Below, piece after piece: positions 35,217-45,478 of a stretch of DNA of 64,000 bases. Positions within the stretch are counted from its first letter, which is position 1; each line of letters starts with the position of its first letter. This DNA is from an uncultured Clostridia bacterium (lineage in GTDB: Bacteria; Bacillota; Clostridia; Christensenellales; Borkfalkiaceae), in assembly GCA_947595585.1 (NCBI GenBank), contig CANQET010000001.1:1-64000 (forward strand), given 5' to 3'. A program made the position numbers and the translations under genes. The notes beneath the pieces were generated by a model that did no database searches, was not told where the DNA came from, and was given only the letters and a program-made list of their open reading frames with translations.

Positions 35217-36542
35217 TTAGGGCGATTTGTGCTGTTTTTTCCATGCCTTGATCTCGGCGAGGCGGGCCTTATATTTGCTCTCGATGCCTTCCTCGGTGGG
35301 AAGATAGTATTCCCGCCCCAAGAGGGCATCGGGCAGGCACTGCATGTTCGTGAGCTTCTCCTCGGTATCGTGCGCATATTGGTACCCCTTGCCGTATTCG
35401 AGCTCCTTCATGAGCTTTGTCGGGGCGTTGCGGATGACGAGGGGCACCGGCTCTGCGAGCATGGTGAGGGCATCCTTCTTCGCCCGCTCGTAGGCGACGT
35501 AGAGGGAATTGGACTTGGGCGCCATGGCCATGTAGACGACGGCCTCCGTGAGATGCACCGAGCATTCGGGCATGCCGATGAAGTGGCAGGCGTGGTAGGC
35601 GGCGACGGCGATCTCGAGGGCACGGGGGTCGGCGAGGCCGACGTCTTCACTTGCGAAACGGGTCACCCGCCGTGCGATATAGATGGGGTCCTCGCCCGCT
35701 TCGAGCATGCGGGCCAGCCAATAGACGGCGGCATCGGGATCGGAATTGCGCATGGATTTATGCAGGGCGGAGATGAGGTTGTAGTGCTCCTCGCCGCCTT
35801 TATCATAGAGAAGCGACCGCTTCGAGATACATTGGGCGACGGTCTCTTGTGTGACGCGCGTCCCCTGCTCGGTCTGCTCCCCGTTGAGGACGGCCATCTC
35901 GAGGGTGGTGAGGGCACTGCGGGCGTCGCCGTTTGCGAAGTTCGCGATCGCGGAAAGAAGCTCATCGGAGATCTCGACGTGCTGTTGCCCGAAGCCGCGT
36001 TCATCTTCGATCGCACGGCGAAGAAGGGCCGTGAGTTCCTCCGTCTTGAGCGCCTGCAATACGAACACCTTGCAGCGGGAAAGAAGGGCCCCGTTGATCT
36101 CGAAGGAAGGGTTTTCGGTCGTCGCGCCGATGAGGATGATGCTTCCCTTTTCGACGAAGGGCAGGAAGGCATCTTGCTGTGCCTTGTTGAAGCGGTGGAT
36201 CTCGTCGACGAAGAGGATGGTCTTCTCGCCGAAGCGGCGGTTCTTCTCCGCCTGCTCCATTACCTGTTTGATCTCCTTGATGCCGCTCGTGACGGCCGAA
36301 AAATCGATGAAGCTCGCCTTCGTCCTCCGTGCGATGATGCGGGCGAGCGTTGTCTTCCCGACGCCCGGGGGACCCCAGAAGATCATCGAGCCGATCTTAT
36401 CGCTCTCGATGAGCCGCCGCAAGATCTTTCCCTCCCCCAAGAGGTGGGTCTGTCCGCAGAACTCCTCGAGCGTCTGCGGACGAAGCCGCTCGGCAAGGGG
36501 TTGCATCTCGTGAGTATCGAAGAGTGTACCTTGTTCCAACAT
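35217..36542 (-). CDS. rarA: Replication-associated recombination protein A (AAA ATPase)
   Basis: MLEQGTLFDTHEMQPLAERLRPQTLEEFCGQTHLLGEGK; GPPGVGKTTLARI. Confidence 0.95.
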   Translation of the reverse strand: MLEQGTLFDTHEMQPLAERLRPQTLEEFCGQTHLLGEGKILRRLIESDKIGSMIFWGPPGVGKTTLARIIARRTKASFIDFSAVTSGIKEIKQVMEQAEKNRRFGEKTILFVDEIHRFNKAQQDAFLPFVEKGSIILIGATTENPSFEINGALLSRCKVFVLQALKTEELTALLRRAIEDERGFGQQHVEISDELLSAIANFANGDARSALTTLEMAVLNGEQTEQGTRVTQETVAQCISKRSLLYDKGGEEHYNLISALHKSMRNSDPDAAVYWLARMLEAGEDPIYIARRVTRFASEDVGLADPRALEIAVAAYHACHFIGMPECSVHLTEAVVYMAMAPKSNSLYVAYERAKKDALTMLAEPVPLVIRNAPTKLMKELEYGKGYQYAHDTEEKLTNMQCLPDALLGREYYLPTEEGIESKYKARLAEIKAWKKQHKSP

Positions 36543-36675
36543 AACCTTCTCCGTACGCGGGGACCCCGCGCAAAGGTATTGTAGCACATTCCGCCGAAAA
36601 ACGCAAGGCACGCCGAAAAAATCCCGAAATCTCCCCGCTTTTTGTGCGAGAAAGAGAGAATTTACCGCATTTTTC

Positions 36676-36704
36676 TTGAAATTCCGCCGCAAGTCGTGTA
36701 TAAT
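36676..36704 (+). promoter_or_regulatory. Promoter immediately upstream of uvrC
   Basis: TTGAAA-17-TATAAT; ATG begins 7 nt after -10. Confidence 0.75.
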
Positions 36705-36710
36705 AGGACC

Positions 36711-38522
36711 ATGGGTGAAAGCGTACTGCGCGAAAAGCTCAAACTTCTGCCCGATTCCCCCGGGGTCTACATCATGCTCGACGCCGCGGGAACGGTCATC
36801 TACGTGGGCAAGGCGCGCGTCCTCAAAAATCGGGTACGGCAATATTTCCATACCTCGGAGAAGCCTCCGAAGGTACAGGCGATGGTGGATGCGATCGCCG
36901 ATTTTGCCTATGTCGTCACCCCGTCCGAAGTCGATGCCCTCGCCCTCGAGAACACCTACATCAAGAAGTATAAACCCAAGTACAACATCCTCTTAAAGGA
37001 CGATAAGACCTACCCCTATATCAAATTACACACGGGGGAGCGCTTCCCCCACATCTCGATCACCCGCCGCGTGAAGAAGGACGGCAAGTATTTCGGGCCC
37101 TTCATGGGCGGCGTGAGCTGCAAGGAGATCGTCGACGTCTGCGCCAAAGTCTACAAGATCCGCACGTGCACGCAGGCGATCGGCGAAAAGCAGAAGAAGC
37201 CCTGTCTCGATCACGACCTCGGGCGCTGTCCCGCTCCCTGCGCGGGGCGTATCGGCGAAGAAGACTATGCCGCGCTCGTGGAGAAGGCGGTGAGCTTTCT
37301 TTCGGGCAACTACGAAGAGGCGGCCGCCCTTCTCGAGGAGAAGATGAAGGCCTTCGCCGCGGCCGAAGAATTCGAGCTCGCCCTCGATTACCGCAACAAG
37401 ATCGCCATGCTCAAGAAACTCGGGCAGCGGCGGATCACCTCCATGCCGCGGGACGTCGGCGCCGACATCTGGGCACTCTGCACGAACGGGCTGTATACGG
37501 CCATCTCCCTCCTCGTTACGCGGGGGGGCATCATGCAGGGAAGTGCGAATTTCGCCTTCGAGGCGGGGGCCGCAGAGCGCGGGGAGGCCCTGCTCAGCTT
37601 CATGACGCAGTATTACGACGGCAAGGAGATCCCCCACGAAGTCATCCTCGGGGAGCAGTTCGACGACGCCCTCTTTGCCGGATTCGTCCGCGCGCGGGAG
37701 GGGAAGGGGGTCGAGATCACCCGCCCCAAGCTCGGCGTAAAGCGGGAACTTCTCACGATGGCCGAGCGCAACGCCAAAGAATACCTCGAGAAGTCGGTCT
37801 CGGCGATCGAGCACAAGAGCGATATGACGGTCCGTGCCTGTGCGCGTCTTCAGGAACTTCTGCACCTCAAAAATTACCCCAAGCGCATGGAGTGTTACGA
37901 TATTTCGGATATCTCGGGCGTCGACAAAGTGGGGAGCATGGTGGTGTTTTCCGACGGCGAAGCCGAAAAATTCTCCTATCGCCGCTTCCGCATCAAGACG
38001 GTGGAGGGCGCCAACGACTTCGCCTCGCTGCAGGAAGTCCTTTCGCGGCGGCTTGCAAAACTCGGCACCGACGAAGAGGAGAGATTTCCCCGTCCGCAGC
38101 TCGTCGTCATCGACGGCGGCAAGGGGCAACTCTCGGCCGTAAAAGCCGTTTTTGATGACATGGGGGCGGAAAACATCGATCTCGTCGCCCTCGCAAAGCA
38201 AGAGGAGGAGGTCTACACCCTCACCTCGGACGAGCCCGTCCGCCTCGATCGCAGAGACTACGCCCTGCGCACCCTGCAGCGTATCCGCGACGAGGCCCAT
38301 AGGTTTGCGATCACCTATTTCCGCAACCTGCATTCCAAGCGCAATCTCTCCTCCGTGCTCGAGGAGATCGGGGGCATCGGCAAGAAAAAGCGGCTGGCCC
38401 TCATCGAGAAATTCGGCACGATTGACCGCATCATGCGGGCAGAAGAAAAGGAGCTTTCCGCGGTGGAGGGCATCGGGAAGGAACTCGCCGCCCGCATCCG
38501 CGCCTATTTCGTAACGCTATGA
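36711..38522 (+). CDS. uvrC: Excinuclease ABC subunit C
   Basis: LPDSPGVYIMLDAAGTVIYVGKA; HhH C-terminus. Confidence 0.97.
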   Translation: MGESVLREKLKLLPDSPGVYIMLDAAGTVIYVGKARVLKNRVRQYFHTSEKPPKVQAMVDAIADFAYVVTPSEVDALALENTYIKKYKPKYNILLKDDKTYPYIKLHTGERFPHISITRRVKKDGKYFGPFMGGVSCKEIVDVCAKVYKIRTCTQAIGEKQKKPCLDHDLGRCPAPCAGRIGEEDYAALVEKAVSFLSGNYEEAAALLEEKMKAFAAAEEFELALDYRNKIAMLKKLGQRRITSMPRDVGADIWALCTNGLYTAISLLVTRGGIMQGSANFAFEAGAAERGEALLSFMTQYYDGKEIPHEVILGEQFDDALFAGFVRAREGKGVEITRPKLGVKRELLTMAERNAKEYLEKSVSAIEHKSDMTVRACARLQELLHLKNYPKRMECYDISDISGVDKVGSMVVFSDGEAEKFSYRRFRIKTVEGANDFASLQEVLSRRLAKLGTDEEERFPRPQLVVIDGGKGQLSAVKAVFDDMGAENIDLVALAKQEEEVYTLTSDEPVRLDRRDYALRTLQRIRDEAHRFAITYFRNLHSKRNLSSVLEEIGGIGKKKRLALIEKFGTIDRIMRAEEKELSAVEGIGKELAARIRAYFVTL

Positions 38523-39331
38523 ATTATCCGCTCTTTGTCTCGGATTTCGACGGTACCCTTCTCCGCCCCGACGGCACCGTCTCACAGACGACCGTCGCCG
38601 CAATTTCCGCGTATCGCAGCACGGGCGGGATCTTCGCCGTCTGCACGGGGCGTATGCTGACTTCCATCCTCCCGCGGCTCGCTTTCCTCGGGCTGCATGA
38701 TGGCGTCGTCGCCGCCTACCAAGGGGCGACGATCGCCGAGATCGCGACGGGAAGGCTGCTCCGCGACGAGGCCTTCACAACGAGCGAGGCCTGTTCCCTC
38801 GTCGCCCGTCTCGAAGAAATGGGGGTGCATATCCACATTTACACGATTTGCGCCCTCTTTTCCAATATGCGCGACGGCCTTCTTGCGCAATACGAAAGGG
38901 TGTGCGGCGTGAAGGCCACCGTGCCCGAAGTCCCGCTCTCCGTCCTCTGCCGCAGCGAGAGGATCGTAAAGGTGCTCATCATGTGCGAAAAAGAGGTACA
39001 GGGGGCCCTGTTTCGCGATTGCTGCGAGAAGTTTTCCGAAGAATTTTTCGTGACCTGCTCTTCGCCCACGCTCATCGAATTCATGCCCAAGGGGCAGACC
39101 AAGGCGGCGGCGATCGAATTTCTCGGGAAGTACTACGGCTTCTCCAAAGAAAAGATCGCCGCGATCGGCGACGAGAAGAACGATCTTCCCATGCTCGAGG
39201 CGGCGGGGGGAAGATTTGCCGTAGCGAATGCCGCCGAAGAACTCAAACGAATTGCGACCGTCGTGCCCTCCAATGCGGAGGACGGCGTTGCCTATGCGAT
39301 CCGCAAATACGCGATGGGGGAAGACCTATGA
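38519..39331 (+). CDS. Cof-type HAD hydrolase
   Basis: FVSDFDGTLLRPDG; AIGDEKNDLPML. Confidence 0.9.
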   Translation: MNYPLFVSDFDGTLLRPDGTVSQTTVAAISAYRSTGGIFAVCTGRMLTSILPRLAFLGLHDGVVAAYQGATIAEIATGRLLRDEAFTTSEACSLVARLEEMGVHIHIYTICALFSNMRDGLLAQYERVCGVKATVPEVPLSVLCRSERIVKVLIMCEKEVQGALFRDCCEKFSEEFFVTCSSPTLIEFMPKGQTKAAAIEFLGKYYGFSKEKIAAIGDEKNDLPMLEAAGGRFAVANAAEELKRIATVVPSNAEDGVAYAIRKYAMGEDL

Positions 39332-40254
39332 ACGAGATCAATCTGCCGCAAGAGACCGTCATGCTCGATAAGTTCGCATCCGATCTGAGCCTCGAAATGC
39401 TCTATGCGGGGCGGGGGATCATCACGCTGACGAGCATCAGCGTCGACCGCCCGGGGCTGCGCCTTGCGGGATTTTTCAGCTTTTTCGATTCACGGCGCAT
39501 CATGCTCATCGGGCTCACCGAGCATGAGTATATGCGCTCCTTCCCCTCCGAAGCACGGCAGGAGATGATCTCCAAGCTGTTCTCCTGCGGGGAGATCCCC
39601 TGCGTCATCTTCGCACGCGATCTTCCCGTCTTGCCCGAATTCATGGAGTGCGCCCGCGCTTCGGGGACGCCCATCTTCCGCACGGGCAAGATGACGACCA
39701 ACATCATGGCCGATCTCTGCCTGTACTTGAGCCGCCTTCTGGCGCCCATGACGACCGTCCACGGCGTCCTCATGGATGTCTTCGGAGCGGGGATCCTGCT
39801 CACGGGGCAATCGGGCGTAGGAAAGAGCGAAACGGCGATGGAGCTCATCAAGCGGGGGCACCGCCTCGTCGCGGATGACTCCGTCCTCATCAAGAAGATC
39901 GAGAGCGAGCTCGTGGGCACGGCGCCCGAACGTATCCGCTATTTCATGGAGCTACGGGGCATCGGCATCATCAACGTGAAGAATATGTACGGCTCGGGCT
40001 CGGTGCTCGGGGAGAAGGAAGTGGAGCTCGTGATGGAGCTCGAGCATTGGAAGCAGGGCAAGGAGTACGACCGCATCGGCGGCGAAGGGGGCGAGGAGGA
40101 GATCCTCGGCGTGCGCGTCCCCAAGCTCACCATCCCCGTAAGCCCCGGGCGCAATCTTGCCATCCTCATCGAGGTCGCGGCGCGCAACCACCGCCTCAAG
40201 AGCATGGGCTACGATGCGGCGCAGGAGCTCATCCAGCGCACGATAGGGAGATGA
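39328..40254 (+). CDS. hprK: HPr kinase/phosphorylase
   Basis: GILLTGQSGVGKSETAMELIKRGHRLVADD; RGIGIINVKNMYG. Confidence 0.96.
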   Translation: MNEINLPQETVMLDKFASDLSLEMLYAGRGIITLTSISVDRPGLRLAGFFSFFDSRRIMLIGLTEHEYMRSFPSEARQEMISKLFSCGEIPCVIFARDLPVLPEFMECARASGTPIFRTGKMTTNIMADLCLYLSRLLAPMTTVHGVLMDVFGAGILLTGQSGVGKSETAMELIKRGHRLVADDSVLIKKIESELVGTAPERIRYFMELRGIGIINVKNMYGSGSVLGEKEVELVMELEHWKQGKEYDRIGGEGGEEEILGVRVPKLTIPVSPGRNLAILIEVAARNHRLKSMGYDAAQELIQRTIGR

Positions 40255-42356
40255 CGATGGAACTTCTTGCACCCGCAGGGGGAGAAGCGGCGGCATACGT
40301 CGCCCTCGACGCCGGGGCCGACGCCGTATACCTCGGAATGAAGCAGTTCTCCGCGCGCAGCAGTGCGGAGAATTTCGACGTCTCCGCCCTCTCCCGCGTG
40401 ACGAAGTATGCTCATCTTCTCGGGGCGAAGGTCTACGTCGCCCTCAACACGCTCGTCAAGGACGGCGAGCTTTCGGAATTCTTTGGGGCGGCGGAGGCGG
40501 CATGGAGCGCAGGCGCCGATGCGATCCTGCTTCAGGATCTCTTCCTCGGGCGGGAGCTCAAGCGGCGCTGCCCCGCGCTCACGCTGCACCTCTCCACGCA
40601 GGCGGGGTGCTGCAACGTCTATGGCGCAGAGGTCGCAAGGGACTACGGCTTTTCGCGGGCCGTCCTCGCGCGGGAGACGCCAATTTCCGAAGTCGAAAAG
40701 ATCTCCCGCATCCTCGAGACGGAAGTCTTCGTGCAGGGAGCGCTCTGTACGGCCTTCTCGGGGCAATGCTTCTTCTCCTCGTTTGCGGGCGGGAACAGCG
40801 GCAACCGCGGCAAATGCAAGCAGCCTTGCCGTAAAAAATATTCCATCGACCGCAGCGGGTTCGATGCGCTCTCCTATGCGCTCTCGACCTCGGATCTCTG
40901 CCTCGGCAAAAGGCTGGATGCGCTGAAGGATGCGGGCGTCGTCTCCCTCAAGATCGAGGGCAGGATGCGGCGGGAAGAATATGTCGCCGCGGCCGTCTCC
41001 TACTACCGTGCCCGCCTCGCCGGGAGGGAGGGGAAGGAGGAATTTTCCGCCCTCGCCCGTGCCTACAACCGCGGCGATTATACCGAAGGGCTCATGTTCG
41101 GCCAGAAGGAAGACTTCCTCTCGCGGGACGTGCAGGGGCACATCGGAGTGCGGGTCGGCCTCGTAAAGATCGATGGGGGTACCCCCGTTTGCCGCACTTC
41201 GTTTGCGGCCAAGAAGGGGGACTGCTTCAAGATCCTCCGCGGCGGCAAGGAAGTTTGCGGCGCCTATTTTTCCAAGACGCAGACGGGGGGCTTTGCGCTT
41301 TCCGCCGAGAAAAAACTTCTTGCGGGCGATGAAGTCCGCCTCACCTCACGGCAGGATCCGTCCCTTCCCGCGCGGCGGCTTCGGCCCATCGCCGTCCGCC
41401 TCGAGATGAAGGCAGGCGCCCCCGCAAAGGCCTATTGCGGCGATCTCTGCTACACGGGCGAAGTGCTCCCCGCGGCCGAGAAGGCTCCCCTTTCCGAAGA
41501 AGACTTTCGCGCCGCCTTTTTGCGGGTGGACGGGCTCCCCTTGGCGCCGCAAATCGAGGTGGAGACGGACGGCGTATTCTTTGCGCGGTCTGCCCTCAAC
41601 GCCTTCCGCCGCGGCTTCTATGCGGCGCTCTGCGCCCATCTTTGCCCGAAGCGGGAAGAAAAGCTCCGAACGGCGCTCCCGCCCCTTCCGAATACCGCGG
41701 AAAATTCCCGCGTTGCCCGCATCGTCGATGGGCAAACTTGCGACATGGGGGCGGAAAACGAGCTCATCATCGTAAAACAGAGGGACCTCAAGGTCCCCGT
41801 ACGCGGCAAATATCTCTATCTTCCGCCCTTTTTGACCTCCGAGGAGATCGCGGCCATCGATCCGCGGGAGATCGCGGGCGTCTTCGGCGAAGGATATTAT
41901 GCCATCGCGCTCGCAAAAAAGTGGGGGGTCCCCCTGTTTGCGGGCACGGGCTTCCACATCGCAAACCGCATCGCCGTCTCCGCCGTGCGGGAGGTAGCGC
42001 AGTATTTTACGCTCTCCAAGGAGCTCTCCCGCACAGAACAGGATGTTCTCGCCGCCGAGGGGGCGTTTGCGCTCACCGCGGGGGACATCAAGCTCATGGA
42101 CCTCATCTATTGCCCCTTCGAAAAGACCTGTGCCGCCTGTTCGCGGCGTGAATTTTACTCGATGCGCGACGAAGCGGGGCGGATCTTCCCCTTAAGGCGG
42201 TATCTTTCCCCTACGGGGGCCTGCAGATTCGAGGTCTACAACTGCGCCGCGCTTCTCACCGAGGCGGGGACCGCGGGGCGGCTCTACGACGACAGCGCCC
42301 TTGCGGTGCGGCCGCATGCGACGACCAAAGGCCATGCGGAAAGGAGTGTGCTATGA
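40251..42356 (+). CDS. U32-family peptidase
   Basis: MELLAPAGGEAAAYVALDAGADAVYLGMKQFSAR; SGQCFFSSFAGGNSGNRGKCKQPCR. Confidence 0.92.
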   Translation: MTMELLAPAGGEAAAYVALDAGADAVYLGMKQFSARSSAENFDVSALSRVTKYAHLLGAKVYVALNTLVKDGELSEFFGAAEAAWSAGADAILLQDLFLGRELKRRCPALTLHLSTQAGCCNVYGAEVARDYGFSRAVLARETPISEVEKISRILETEVFVQGALCTAFSGQCFFSSFAGGNSGNRGKCKQPCRKKYSIDRSGFDALSYALSTSDLCLGKRLDALKDAGVVSLKIEGRMRREEYVAAAVSYYRARLAGREGKEEFSALARAYNRGDYTEGLMFGQKEDFLSRDVQGHIGVRVGLVKIDGGTPVCRTSFAAKKGDCFKILRGGKEVCGAYFSKTQTGGFALSAEKKLLAGDEVRLTSRQDPSLPARRLRPIAVRLEMKAGAPAKAYCGDLCYTGEVLPAAEKAPLSEEDFRAAFLRVDGLPLAPQIEVETDGVFFARSALNAFRRGFYAALCAHLCPKREEKLRTALPPLPNTAENSRVARIVDGQTCDMGAENELIIVKQRDLKVPVRGKYLYLPPFLTSEEIAAIDPREIAGVFGEGYYAIALAKKWGVPLFAGTGFHIANRIAVSAVREVAQYFTLSKELSRTEQDVLAAEGAFALTAGDIKLMDLIYCPFEKTCAACSRREFYSMRDEAGRIFPLRRYLSPTGACRFEVYNCAALLTEAGTAGRLYDDSALAVRPHATTKGHAERSVL

Positions 42357-44689
42357 AGCGTTCGGAAGAGCTCTTGGAGCTCGATAAAATACTACAGTCC
42401 GCGGCTTCTTTTGCCGTGCTCGATGCGGCGAAGGAGGCGATCCTCGCCCTTCGCCCCGTGCACGATCTTTCCGCGGCCCGCCGTGCGCTCGACGAGACGG
42501 AGGAAGCAAGCCTTCTGCTCTTTACGTTGGGCGCGGGCAGGGTGGAATACTTCCCGCCCCTCGGCGACGCCTTGGAACGTGCGGAGAAGGGGGCGACGCT
42601 CTCCTGCGCCGAACTGCTTTCCGCGGCCAAGGCGCTGCGTTCTCTGCGCCTCTTCGCCGAGTCCGTGCAAATATCCGATGGACGTACCCCCATGTTTTCC
42701 GGACTTGCGGCGCACGTCTACTTCGACCGCACCCTCGAGCGGGAGATCGGGGAGAAGATCCTCTCCGAGGATACCGTCGCCGATACCGCAAGCGAGGCAC
42801 TCTATGCCATCCGCAGCGAGATGCGTGCCCTCGGCGAGAGGATCCGTGCCCGCCTTGCGCAATACCTCACGGGCGACGAGAAAAAATATCTGCAAGACGG
42901 CGTGGTGACCGTCCGCGGCGACCGCTACGTCATCCCCGTCAAGGCCGAATATAAGCGGAGCATCCGCGGCTTCATCCACGATCGTTCCCAGAGCGGGGCG
43001 ACCGTGTTCGTCGAACCCGAGGAGGTCCTCGAGATGAACAACGAGCTCAGGGACCTTGCCATCGACGAACAGGAGGAAGTCGAACGCATTCTGAAGGACC
43101 TCTCGCGGCGGCTCGGGTTGCAGCGTACGCGCCTTGCCGATTCGATCGCGCTTCTCGTCGAGGCGGATACCTACTATGCCCGTGCGGAGTATTGTTACAA
43201 ACTGCACTGCACAAAACCCGTGCTCGAAGCGAAGGGGAGCGTTGCGATCGTCAAAGGGCGGCACCCCCTGCTCGATCCCAAGAAGGCGGTGCCCGTCTCT
43301 GTGGGCTTCGGGGAGGACTGCGGCTTTTTGCTCCTCTCGGGCGCCAACACGGGTGGCAAGACCGTCACCCTCAAGATGTGCGGCCTCTTCTGCCTCATGG
43401 CGACGTGCGGCTTCTTCGTGCCCGCGGCAGAGGGGACCCGTCTTTCGGTGCGTGAAGTCTGGTGCGACGTGGGCGACAGTCAGTCCATCGAGGAAAACCT
43501 CTCGACGTTCTCTTCCCATATCCTGCACTTAAAGGAGATCCTCGAGGGAGCGGGGGAGGGCGACGTCGTCCTCATCGATGAACCGGGCGGGGGCACCGAT
43601 CCCGAAGAGGGGCAAGCGATCGCCCGCGCGGTGCTTTTGACCCTGCTCGAAAAGGGCTGCCGCGGCATCGTGACGACCCACTATTCCGCCCTCAAAGAAT
43701 TTGCCTACGAACATGCGGGGCTCATGAACGGCTGCATGGAGTTCGACGCCGAAGATCATCGCCCCCTCTACCGCTTCCGCAAGGGGGCGCCGGGCTCTTC
43801 CAACGCCCTCGCCATCTGCACCCGCTTGGGGCTCGGTGAGGAGGTCGTCGGCCTTGCGCGGAGCTTTCTTTCGGAGGGGGCCCGTGCATTTGAAAGGACC
43901 TTGCAGGCGGCGGAGGAGAGCCGTATCCGTGCCGAAGAGACCGCGCGGGAGACCGCCCTTCTCAAGGCGGATTGGGAGGCGCGGACGGCACAGCTCGAAA
44001 AGGACGAAGAAAAATTCCGCCGCGAACGGGAGAAATTTCTCACTTCCGCAAAGGCAGATGCCCGCCGCATCGTCTCCGAACGGACGGTGCACGCGGAGGA
44101 ACTTCTCGCCGAGATCGAGGCGATCTTCCAAAAAGAGACCCTCGACGAGCGCGACCTCATCCGTGCCCGTACCCTCAAAAACAAGATGGGGGAAGAGGAG
44201 CGCGAAGAGGTCCCGCAGCGCGGCGACCCCGTCGATCCCAAAGCGCTGCGGGTGGGGGACCTCGTCCGCATTGGCAGCATGGGGACGCAGGGGACCGTGA
44301 TCGCGCTTCAGCCTGCGAAGGGCACGGCAGAAGTGCAGGCGGGCTCGCTCAAAGTGCGCGTACCGTTTTCCGATCTCTTCGCGGCCGCGCCCGCGGAGGA
44401 GAAGCGGGAGATCCGTGTTATGAGGAACGTCACTGCCCCCGCGGAGACCAAAAACGAGATCGACCTCATCGGCATGACGACTTCGGAGATGGAGCCCGAG
44501 CTCGAAAAATTCCTCGATGCCGCCGTGCTCGCGAATCTCTCCGAGGTGCGGATCGTCCACGGCATGGGCACGGGAAAACTGCGTGCCGCCGTGCATGCGC
44601 TTCTAAAAAAACACCACAGGGTGGCCTCTTTCCGCCTCGGGAAGTACGGCGAGGGGGAGAGCGGGGTGACGATCGTCACGCTGAAATGA
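42353..44689 (+). CDS. mutS2: Endonuclease MutS2
   Basis: LSGANTGGKTVTLKM; C-terminal Smr domain. Confidence 0.95.
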   Translation: MKRSEELLELDKILQSAASFAVLDAAKEAILALRPVHDLSAARRALDETEEASLLLFTLGAGRVEYFPPLGDALERAEKGATLSCAELLSAAKALRSLRLFAESVQISDGRTPMFSGLAAHVYFDRTLEREIGEKILSEDTVADTASEALYAIRSEMRALGERIRARLAQYLTGDEKKYLQDGVVTVRGDRYVIPVKAEYKRSIRGFIHDRSQSGATVFVEPEEVLEMNNELRDLAIDEQEEVERILKDLSRRLGLQRTRLADSIALLVEADTYYARAEYCYKLHCTKPVLEAKGSVAIVKGRHPLLDPKKAVPVSVGFGEDCGFLLLSGANTGGKTVTLKMCGLFCLMATCGFFVPAAEGTRLSVREVWCDVGDSQSIEENLSTFSSHILHLKEILEGAGEGDVVLIDEPGGGTDPEEGQAIARAVLLTLLEKGCRGIVTTHYSALKEFAYEHAGLMNGCMEFDAEDHRPLYRFRKGAPGSSNALAICTRLGLGEEVVGLARSFLSEGARAFERTLQAAEESRIRAEETARETALLKADWEARTAQLEKDEEKFRREREKFLTSAKADARRIVSERTVHAEELLAEIEAIFQKETLDERDLIRARTLKNKMGEEEREEVPQRGDPVDPKALRVGDLVRIGSMGTQGTVIALQPAKGTAEVQAGSLKVRVPFSDLFAAAPAEEKREIRVMRNVTAPAETKNEIDLIGMTTSEMEPELEKFLDAAVLANLSEVRIVHGMGTGKLRAAVHALLKKHHRVASFRLGKYGEGESGVTIVTLK

Positions 44690-44750
44690 CGAATATTCGG
44701 CTTCCGCAGACATACAATGGTGATAGATTTTGTGTGTTTGAGGAACCCTA

Positions 44751-45458
44751 ATGAAAGGACGAAAAATCACCGCGCTCACCAACGCCGCGCTTGCCGTCAT
44801 CCTGATCGCGCTCTCCGTCGTATGCTTTTTCCCCGCCGCAGATCCCGCTTCGGGCGTCGAGGAGCGTATCTTCCGCAGCGGCGGCAAGAAGGACGGCGTC
44901 TCCCTCATGGTCAACGTCTATGAGGGGAGAGAAGAGGTCTATGAGATGCTCGAGATCTTCGCGCGCTACGATGCCCGCATCACCTTCTTTCTCGGGGGAT
45001 GTTGGGCGGATGACAACGTAGAGTGCGTGCGTGCGATCGCGGCGGCGGGGCATGAAGTGGGTTCGCACGGCTACTTTCATCTCGACCACGCGAGCCTCGG
45101 CTATGAGGAGAACGTGCGGGAGATCGCGGCGAGCGTAGAGTTCTTATCCCTCGCCACGGGAAGCCCCATAGAGCTCTTTGCGCCGCCCTCGGGCGCCTAT
45201 TCGGATGAGACCGTCCGCGCCGCCGAGAGCATGGGCCTCAAGACGATCTTATGGAGCAAAGATACCATCGATTGGCGGGATGAAGACAGTGAGCTCGTCT
45301 TTCGCCGTGCGGCCGCAGCGGAGGGAGGAGACCTCGTCCTCATGCACCCGAAAAAACACACCGTGGCGGCACTTCCCCGCATTTTGGAGGAGTACCGCGC
45401 GCGAGGGCTCATCGTCATCCCCGTCGGGGAAAATCTGCAAGCATCGGAAATTCCGTAA
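44751..45458 (+). CDS. Polysaccharide-deacetylase family protein
   Basis: ARITFFLGGCWADDNVECVRAIAAAGHEVGSHGYFHLDH; N-terminal signal/TM. Confidence 0.82.
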   Translation: MKGRKITALTNAALAVILIALSVVCFFPAADPASGVEERIFRSGGKKDGVSLMVNVYEGREEVYEMLEIFARYDARITFFLGGCWADDNVECVRAIAAAGHEVGSHGYFHLDHASLGYEENVREIAASVEFLSLATGSPIELFAPPSGAYSDETVRAAESMGLKTILWSKDTIDWRDEDSELVFRRAAAAEGGDLVLMHPKKHTVAALPRILEEYRARGLIVIPVGENLQASEIP

Positions 45459-45478
45459 CAAAATAAGAGAGGAAAAAC

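Noticed and set aside
35229-36584. 451-aa plus-strand ORF opposite rarA
   Set aside because: Antisense artefact of rarA
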